DNA of 64,000 nt from Alviniconcha marisindica (Eukaryota > Mollusca > Gastropoda > Provannidae), in the NCBI GenBank assembly GCA_018857735.1, contig JABMCL010001960.1:971001-1035000 (forward strand). Reading direction: 5' to 3'. Each line of letters begins with the position of its first letter. The first letter of the stretch is position 1. The notes under the pieces were generated by a model. It saw nothing but the letters and a program-made list of their open reading frames with translations. It did not search any database and was not told where the DNA came from. The translations under genes were made by a program, and so were the position numbers. This document shows, one piece after another, positions 55,470 to 64,000 of the stretch.

Positions 55470-55965
55470 CCTCCTTCCCCTTCTGACCTTGACCATCCCC
55501 TCCCGACCCTTGTAAAGGCCAACTCCCTTTTCGACCTTCCCGTCCTCTTCCGACCCTGACCTTCCCTAGCCTACCCTCCCCTCGACCCTTCCGCTCCTAC
55601 CTCCCCGTTCCGACCCTGACCCTCCCCACGCGACCCTGACCCGCGCTTCCAATTTCGACCCTACCTTCCCCTTCTAACCTCACGACATCGACCCCACCCC
55701 CTTCCATCCCGACACCCCTCCTCTTCCCATTTTGACCCTTCAATGCTGACTATGACCCCCCCCCCCCCTCCACACACACCTCTACCCTACCTTCCCTCCC
55801 GACACCCTCCCCTCCCCATTGTCCCCCCCGCCCTCCACGTTGACCCCAAGACTTTGACTCTGCCCTCCAGCTCCCTCCCCCCCCCCCTCCCCCCCCCCCA
55901 CACACACACCATCCTTCCCGTCCCTCTCGACACCTCCCCTTTCCTCCCGACCCCTACCCTCCTTC
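55470..55965 (+). repeat. C-rich degenerate GACCCT/CCTTCCC tract
   Basis: About 500 bp with strong strand asymmetry, built from irregular (TTC)CGACCCT and CCTCCCC units. It includes runs of C8-C10. Intermolecular or i-motif structures are possible. Confidence 0.75.
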
Positions 55966-56222
55966 AAATTTGATCGCCGATACAATCGATCAGCGACCAC
56001 TCACCTGTGAATGCACCCCCTTCCCTTCAACCCCACCCCGATTTCCATCTGCGCTCACCGTCCTTCATCCAGTCTCCTGTGCGAGGTTTGAACCCTGGAC
56101 CACTTTTGTCTTCCTCCGTGGTAAAATGGTTCCCACCGAAAAGCAAAACTTTGCGAACATACAAAATAATGTGCGGGTAGGGGAATATCAAGGTACAACT
56201 GTATCGATTTTTTAATAACTGT

Positions 56223-56239
56223 CCCCCCCCCCCCCCCCC
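56223..56239 (+). repeat. Poly-C run (17 nt)
   Basis: Uninterrupted C17. Confidence 0.9.
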
Positions 56240-56370
56240 ACCCCCGGCTACCTTTTAATTTTCAGTGTTTTGTCTTAGGTAAAGAATGACAGCACAGGAA
56301 ATATACAGATATCGGACAATAGCAATGCAGGTCCAGCGTTTTCGTTAAGCGTTTTTTGTTGTGTTTGTTT

Positions 56371-56372
<2 letters not shown>

Positions 56373-56440
<68 letters not shown>
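56373..56440 (+). repeat. (TC)n microsatellite
   Basis: About 67 nt of pure TC. Confidence 0.95.
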
Positions 56441-56442
<2 letters not shown>

Positions 56443-56647
56443 CTATGTTGTTGTTTTTTGAAAAAAAACTTATTACAAGGAAATATTGATTCGACATACA
56501 AGATTTATGGTGGGTAAAGAAATGGTTTACCCCAGTCTTTTTTCTTTCTTCTTTTTTCCGAAATGGTCAGGTAAGATTCAAGATTCAATCTTATTAACAC
56601 AAGATTCTGTAAAGTTTTGTATGATCGCAAAAAATGTTGATTATAGG

Positions 56648-56649
<2 letters not shown>

Positions 56650-56731
<82 letters not shown>
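56650..56731 (+). repeat. (CA)n microsatellite
   Basis: About 80 nt of pure CA, followed by CG-alternating sequence. Confidence 0.95.
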
Positions 56732-56734
<3 letters not shown>

Positions 56735-57239
56735 TGCGCGCGTGTGCGCATATACACGTGTACATGTTTATTTTACATTGGAATTCACACACACGCACAA
56801 CACAACAACAGCACACACACACACACAAACATCACTATTCACGACTATTTGTCCCGCAAAAATTAACCAACCAATCTCACTCGAGCCTCTATTCCGTATA
56901 GTGACTATAGCGCACACGGTCAGTTTCAATAGTAGCTGCAGCACAAACACAGTTTATGCCTGTTCACAACTTTCCCAGCGGCTCTTTAGCCAAGAACAGG
57001 ATGTCACCGCAACTGCCACAGTGCGCACGATTTCCGGGTTTTAAGGAAATGGCAAAAGGTGTGCAGAAAAAATCTGCACAGCTGCCGTTACAATCAGAGA
57101 CAAACAACGTTATTCCAATGTGATGCTTCGACCTCAAGCCAAAGCTTAGGAAAGAATGATCATGTGGACCTTGTTGCGGCATGTTTTGTTACCAAGGTGA
57201 CAAAAAGAAAGCAAAAGTAGATCACTGAAAATGACATCC

Positions 57240-57786
57240 ACAAAATGTTATTAGACAAGGTGTGACAAAACAGAACAAGAAAGAAATCTGTTAGGCGAAA
57301 AAATCTGTATAGGTAGCATAGTTTCTTTACATAGGTGTCCTGCTCCTCTCCTACCTATCTCCGCAGGTACCACATGTCACGACTTGGTCTGGAAGCCGTC
57401 GCAAATTGGCCCTGAAAGGAAACAGAAAATAATACTGCAAAGATATTGTAAGCAATGCAAACACATATCAACAGATCTGCCCTATCTTTCTCAACTTCGA
57501 CCCCATATGATTTTCTTTTATTCTAAATGAAGTAATCACTGCCAAAGAACACGATGAAAATTTGCCTTCATTTAGACATCTACTGCTAACTGTTAAATTG
57601 ATTTCGTTTGTAAACACAGGCACCAAAAACTAACCCAATACTAATGCATGGCATATTAGCATTTACAACTCGGTGCACAATACTTTAAAATGCATCTATT
57701 AATCACCCTCATAATCAGTCAACCAATCACCCAACAAATCCATTAACATAAGAAAGCGCCCCCAAAAACAACAACAACCACACACA

Positions 57787-57856
<70 letters not shown>

Positions 57857-58813
57857 CAAACAACAACAATAAAAAAACGGAGCAAAAGAAATGCTATTAG
57901 CCAAACTGCGACAAAAACAGAACAAAAATATTCAGAAGTGGCTAAGCTTCACTTACGTCCAGTTCTACTGTTTCTGTCCAAAGTGGTGAGCGATGTCCAG
58001 GAAGGTCGGCAGCTACTCCTCAGGGCTGGTCCACTTCGGGTACCTTCTGACACCTATACAGACAGTACTTCAAGAGAGAGTTTGTACACGTGTTCAATAA
58101 ATAATTTTGCAACATCCCTGAAGAAGAATGCCCTTTCAGACAGCCTCCATAATGACCATCTATTTCCTTGCTTCAGTGGTGACTGGTGACTGGTACTTGG
58201 TGCCGAGCGATGTCATCACAGTGTACGCTGGAGGTCAGCCCCTCGACGTCCTTCCCCACTGTCCAGAGTCTGTGCAGAAAAAGGTCATACTAGTGTCCAA
58301 AATGCTGCAGGTCCCACCACAGGTTCTACAGGTTGCAACTTCGTCTGCAAGTAGTCGCAACTTGTCTTTGAGAATAAACAGAAAGCACAATACTGCAAAC
58401 ACTGTAGTCAATGCACACCTATACAAACAGGTAACTCCTATTTTTCTCACTCTTAACCCTTTGTCATTTGTTCTTATGCTATTTCAAAGGAAGCGTACAC
58501 TGCCGAAGAGAATTTGTCTTCATTTCAAACATTCAGCTACCAAGTTGAAATGTCAATTTGTTTTCGGTAAAGACACGAACCCAGAACAAGTGCGAAGCTA
58601 ATCTCTATGACATTATACTACATACAACTGACTGCACAACACATTGCGACATATCAATGATCCACAGAAACATTAACCAATCTAAACAAATCAATTAATT
58701 GACACAAAAAGAAAGAAAAATGTAGACCAAACACTAAACAAATCCATTAAAATAAGAGAAAGAAAGAAAAAAGTTGACAAAGAAGAAGAAAGAAAGTAAG
58801 AATGAAAGAAAAG

Positions 58814-58890
<77 letters not shown>

Positions 58891-59470
58891 AGAGCAAATG
58901 AAATGCTATAAGACAAGGTGCAACAAAAAGAAAACAAAATCTAGAAAATGACTAGGTCATTCTAATCGCCAATTTTCATTCCACATTCATTCCCATTCAC
59001 CATTCCCATTCACACTCCTGAAACAACTAAAGACCATAACCCCAAAGTCACTAAACTTGACATATTCAACAACTACCATAATTATTACTGTACAAACTGT
59101 TGCAGGTCCCACCACAAGTTCCATAGGTTTCAACTTCGTCTGCAAGTGGTAACTTGTCCCTGAGAGTAAACAGAAAGCGTGATGCTGCAAACATACTGTA
59201 CTCACTACACACTCACTGTAGTCAATACACAGTTACTGTAGTCAATGCACACTTACTGTAGTTAAATGCACACTTATGACAATAAATCGCTCTTATTTTT
59301 TCACCCATGCCCCGCTGTCATTCGTACTGATACTATTTCAAATGAAAAGCGCACTGCCGAAGAGCACAGTGAGAATTTGCTTTCACTTCAAATATCCAAC
59401 TACCAAGTGCAAATGTCAGTTTGATTTCTCTAAAGACAGGAACCCAAAACAAACGCAAAGCTAATTAATC
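57240..59470. repeat. Three-unit tandem array (0.57-1.0 kb units)
   Basis: The junction block AAATGYTATTAGACAAGGTG + (C/T)GACAAAA-CAGAACAA recurs at 57243, 57890 and 58897. Each unit then carries a block like CAGGTCCCACCACAGGTTCT (57363, 58308, 59105) and one like GCACTGCCGAAGAGCACA (about 57538, 58500, 59350). Units 1 and 2 end in (CA)n tracts (57779-57852 and 58816-58888). Read on minus, the units share short open segments (KLRLLADEVATCRTCGG), but copies have stops. I do not recognise a protein family. Confidence 0.7.
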
Positions 59471-60059
59471 CCTGGGACACTTTTTGAGAATTTTATCCTC
59501 AGGTTTTATCCCCCCTCCTCCCCCACGCCCTCTCTGTCGTTCATTGTTGTCGTTTCACTGTTGTTGTTGCTGGTAGTGGAGTTGCTGCAGCTGTCGGCAT
59601 TTTTCTTTTTTCCTTTTTCTTTCGTTTTTCCGTCCTTTGTCCCTATTTTTTCGTTGTTTCATTCGATTTCGATTGGTTTTACTTCCTTCTTTTTCTCTTT
59701 CCTGTCGCTCGTTTCCCGTTACACAGTGGTAATATGCATATATTTGAAGCAGGGGATGGGGAGCTATAGGGGCTGACATATGAGGGACAAGGTCTGACCA
59801 GCAGCTCATGCTCTGGTTTTATACCTGCCGAAGGCGGGCACTCAACTGTGTAAGAACAAATTGCAAGGTTTGGGGTTGAACACTGGAGCTGTGCAGTGGA
59901 TCACCTCCTGAGGGCCTAGGACTTTCTAAAAACACGTATTTTTTCTTCTTCTTTTACCAACGGAAGAGACCTATAAAACCTACTACTTCCAGCAAATTCT
60001 CTCTCCCCCCCCCCCCCCCCCTCCCCTTCCCCCGAACTTGTTTTGAAATCATTTATTAT

Positions 60060-60260
60060 TATTGTGTGTGTACGCGCGCGCGCGTGTATGTGTGTGTGGC
60101 GCACGCGCGCGTGTGCGTGTGTACTGTAAGTCTTGCCTGCTTAACTTCTTGTGATGTAAGTGCCTGTAGTCATTGTCGTTTTCCACTTGAGGTGTCTCAA
60201 TATGGATGATGTAGTTTTGTAACTGAATTTTGTACAGCGCGCCGAGCTCTATGTTATGTT
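60060..60260 (+). repeat. Alternating GC/GT tract and possible LINE/SINE 3' end
   Basis: TACGCGCGCGCGCGTGTATG near 60070. At 60233-60275 TACAGCGCGCCGAGCTC.. with a TTCTTC tail resembles the TGTAAAGCGC-type 3' ends of CR1/L2 elements. No coding remnant is visible. Confidence 0.3.
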
Positions 60261-60467
60261 GAGGTTCGCACTTGATATGTTCTTCTTTTCTTCTTCTTCT
60301 TTCATTATATTGTAATGCAGTTTGTTAGCTGACGCGACGTGAAAGTCATCTTCCACATTTGATTCAGAGACTCAGATCAGCGTAATGGCTAAAATACAAA
60401 CAACCAACAAACCGGCGAGTGGGGGTAAATCTGGGTGATTCGTGTGTGTGCATGTATGCGCGCGCGC

Positions 60468-60665
<198 letters not shown>

Positions 60666-60911
60666 GCGCGCCTGAGAGTGTGCCTTGAGTATGTTTTAGT
60701 GAGTTTGTGTGTCTAAAATATTGAATATGAAAAATGTATTTTTACGTACTGACAGATTTTGTTGAAACTGACCTAAATAATGACCTAAATAAAATATAAA
60801 ATAAAAACCACACCTTTATCCTTATTTCCTGAAGCAAAAAGTGACCTACATTTTCCCGAAAGGATTATTTTTTATTATACATATTCCTCACAGAAACCTG
60901 CGACATAATTC

Positions 60912-61245
60912 TCATGTCCGCCGGGCAACCCGCCCTTCTCATGTCCGCCGGGCAACCCGCCCTTCTCATGTCCGCCAGGCAACCCGCCCTTCTCATGTCC
61001 GCCGGGCAACCCGCCCTTCTCATGTCCGCCAGGCAACCCGCCCTTCTCATGTCCGCCGGGCAACCCGCCCTTCTCATGTCCGCCGGGCAACCCGCCCTTC
61101 TCATGTCCGCCAGGCAACCCGCCCTTCTCATGTCCGCCAGGCAACCCGCCCTTCTCATGTCCGCCGGGCAACCCGCCCTTCTCATGTCCGCCGGGCAACC
61201 CGCCCTTCTCATGTCCGCCGGGCAACCCGCCCTTCTCTTGTCCGC
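60912..61245 (+). repeat. 27-bp minisatellite, about 12 units
   Basis: Unit TCATGTCCGCCGGGCAACCC + GCCCTTC, with a CCGGGC/CCAGGC variant site. Variant order left to right is G G A G A G G A A G G G. The unit is 27 bp and almost stop-free, so it reads open in five frames; this is no evidence of a gene. Confidence 0.95.
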
Positions 61246-61689
61246 TGCCTGTCCCTGACCACGGGTCACCCGTGCCCACCCACATTATTAATCAACTCCA
61301 TAACGCACGCGCGCACTTGCACACACATGAATGTATATAAACATGCACACAAAAATATTTTCGCCAAAGCAAAGCCTGCCGGTTAGAGCCGAATATGCCG
61401 ACCGAATTTCTTCCGTGGGGACACTGTAACAGAATCTACTCACAGGAAAATTCAGCTCCCAGTGCCAGTTGTTTCCCCTTCGGACGCGTTCCTGTCGTTT
61501 CCTCTTGTCACAACAAGAATGGGAACGCGTCGTGGCGTTATACCACAGACTACGCGTACGCGAACACGTTGAATTACACGTCGGCAATCTGGAACTCTCG
61601 AATGTTTACACTTCAATCGGTCGATCTTATGGCCGACAATATATTATATTTGTCCATTATACGCAGTTGTACTTCCCGTGTCAGTGCGC

Positions 61690-61907
<218 letters not shown>

Positions 61908-62260
61908 CATAATCCTAGTGAAGTTACACTTCGCTATCCGTTAATTATACATAATGTGTCGATGTCAACGACTTTACTGCAGTAACGAAAATAGACCCCC
62001 TCCTCCCCCGTTCCTTGTATGGCTTTCCTTGAGCGCGAAGTGGATTTCCTGAGCCCCAGTGCAGAGTGACCCCACCGCCAACTTGGCTGGTTCACCACAG
62101 ACTGAAGCAGCCCTCAGGCAGTCAAAGCACAACAAAGTAGGCGCATCCGGCGACGTAAAGTCTGCTACTACACCATTGCGTGTCTACGTCAAGAATACTC
62201 ATCGCCGTTAGCATGTGCTTAAGTGGGGGAAATCTATCGAATTTCTGGGATCAAATATCA

Positions 62261-62263
<3 letters not shown>

Positions 62264-62341
<78 letters not shown>
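62264..62341 (+). repeat. (TC)n microsatellite
   Basis: About 78 nt of pure TC. A TCTG-rich low-complexity tract follows at 62570-62750, after a retroelement-tail variant (62596-62622). Confidence 0.95.
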
Positions 62342-62344
<3 letters not shown>

Positions 62345-62759
62345 CTTAGTATTTTTTGGCTCGTCATAATTTGGTAAAAATGTGGAGTCGTATTCTAAAT
62401 AGAGCTTACACAATGGGTCTGAATGGGTTACTGCGAAATAAGAAACGCGAGTTGTGTAAGGTTTGTCGTAGCCAGCGAGTCCTGACGAGCAAAAAAATTG
62501 GGAGCCCTGACATACACATTTCAAAATCAGTTTTGGTTAAACTGCAACGCTTCTGTCTTGATTGCGGAATTACTCTTTCTCTCTCTTTCTCTTTCAATGC
62601 TTGTAAAATAAAGTTTTCGAGCTCTCTTTCTGTGTCTCTCTGTCTCTGACTGTCTGTCTGTGTGTCTGTTTCTGTCTCTCTCTGTCTCTGTCTGTCTGTC
62701 TGTCTCTGTTTCTGTCTCTCCCTCTCTGTCTCTGTCTCTCTGTTTCTGCGGTTTACCTC

Positions 62760-64000
62760 GACTGCCAATCCCCCCCCAAAAAAAAAAGAAGAAGAAGAAG
62801 GATATCCTTTATAATCATTTTTAAAGAGGATGAAAATATCAATTTAAATTGCTAGAGAGGGATGAGTCTAAAATGTAAAACGTAGGAAGCCCTGGAAATG
62901 ACAAGAAAACCCTCAGTCTTCGTTGGCAGCCTTTTTACACTGTGCAGCTGAATGTACACGACAAAGAATTAGTCCCATTTTAAGTGCATTCACCATCAGA
63001 TGTCTTACGTATCTTGTCTTTTGATTGACACAGACAAACAAGAGACAAAGAACACACTTAAGTAACAGCAATTACAAAAAGCGAAGGAGACAAGGATTTG
63101 AGACGATTGTTCTCGTGGGAACACTCAGTGTAGCCTATCCGTAGGCCTGCTGACAAATAACGACATGAGAAGCCGGCCAACAACACATGCAACCAAACAG
63201 CGAAAACATCTGAAATAGTAGACTCGTAAAAAAATGAAAAAATGAAAGAAAAAAAAATGGATCCTAACATTCATTCATCTCCAAATGAATTGCACTTCTT
63301 TGGGTTTTTTATTTATTCAGTTTTGTAAGTATAATTAAACTTATCTCCGTTGAATGGAGTGTGAAACTGAACAGACGACTCAATTCGCGCAGGCAAATCT
63401 TATCACGTGACAGTCTCAGCCGACGACAAGGCTCACGCGACTGAGCAGTAAACCTGCGTCGGGGTGGCAGTGTAACTTGTGTCTGCGTGTTATTTGAACG
63501 TGTTGTTGGCTACAAAAACGGTTTGACTCGGATACGGACGGACTGAATGCTGCATTGTCTCTAGAAAGCAGCATAATGTGGATTGGTACAATGTTGCTGA
63601 CACCGGAATTTTTACACGACCGAGCTGAGTGCGTTCGTGTCGTTTCATCATTGAAATTTCCCCAAAACCTTACTCTGTCTACACCAGTTCTCTTCGTCTT
63701 TCACAGAGTGTTTACGCCGTCGATTCAGACCTCATCAGACCGAAGTTTTAATACTTCTTGTCGTTGTCTAGTAGGTCTTCCTCGGCTACCTCTACTCACT
63801 AATTCCAGAATAAGTCCAGCGTTCAAACTATCGGGCATCGACGCCTTTTGCTGACAATGCAGTGGTCATTGTATTCTTCTACTGATCATCTGTTATAATT
63901 ATGCGTTGTAAACTCCGCTGACTCACGCTTCAGCCAATAACATATCAACAAAGTCGTATCTAACTGCGATTCAACCAATCACTAGTCACCCAAATACATA
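62760..64000. other. Right end, no gene recognised
   Basis: Unique-looking sequence. A 99-residue open stretch (63555-63854, plus) shows no family I know and has no clear splice context. Confidence 0.4.

Noticed and set aside
60841..61386. Open frames of 114-181 residues over the 27-bp minisatellite
   Set aside because: They are periodicity artefacts; five frames are open and none has splice or start support.
63555..63854. 99-residue open frame at the right end as a first exon
   Set aside because: No recognisable domain, no clear splice donor, and composition is not distinct from the surroundings.

Overview
This is an animal nuclear-genome window. Its genes are split by spliceosomal introns with GT/AG borders, and it carries long (CA)n/(GA)n microsatellites, poly-C/G runs, tRNA-derived SINEs, LINE fragments and several TIR DNA transposons. 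The repeat style, and gene families kept close to their vertebrate forms, suggest a marine invertebrate, probably a mollusc (gastropod-like). That placement is an inference and not proven here. I see no bacterial operon, CRISPR array or virus. Three conserved genes account for all the protein coding I can support. || (1) Positions 155-24289, plus strand: the 3' part of a nucleoporin gene, best matched to NUP214. Fourteen coding exons (A-N) join in frame into about 1,114 residues: an acidic linker, then a long FG-repeat domain ending ...SFSSYRG-stop. The 5' exons (beta-propeller, coiled coil) lie left of the window. Introns hold minisatellites, a THAP-containing TTAA element (5849-6689), a TA-flanked TIR element (7945-9510), a piggyBac-like element (11193-12391) and tRNA-SINEs. 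A second SINE copy, in the opposite orientation, sits in the 3' UTR. A poly(A) signal lies at 26756. || (2) Positions 33228-36288, minus strand: a two-exon PLPP6-type polyisoprenoid/presqualene diphosphate phosphatase (226 aa, complete PAP2 motifs), convergent with NUP214. Its single intron holds a minus-strand LINE reverse-transcriptase fragment. Downstream of its stop lies a nest of TTAA transposons (29238-32661). || (3) Positions 36695-50269, plus strand: a FAM78 gene in five coding exons, head-to-head with PLPP6 (406 bp between start codons). Every splice phase fits except for one net extra base inside exon 4 (about 45372-45395). That is either a genuine disabling change or an assembly error. 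|| From about 38 kb to the right end the sequence changes character: dense microsatellites, a roughly 300-bp tandem repeat (40.2-41.2 kb), an OTU-like protease fragment (47.6-48.0 kb), a C-rich tract (55.5-56.0 kb), a three-unit array of related 0.6-1.0 kb segments (57.2-59.5 kb) and a 27-bp minisatellite (60.9-61.25 kb). I recognise no complete gene after 50269. No new multi-gene system is evident. The most unusual features are the back-to-back and nested TTAA elements, an intronic minisatellite that repeats the splice acceptor of the following NUP214 exon, the FAM78 frameshift, and the 57-59 kb array with conserved minus-strand segments.
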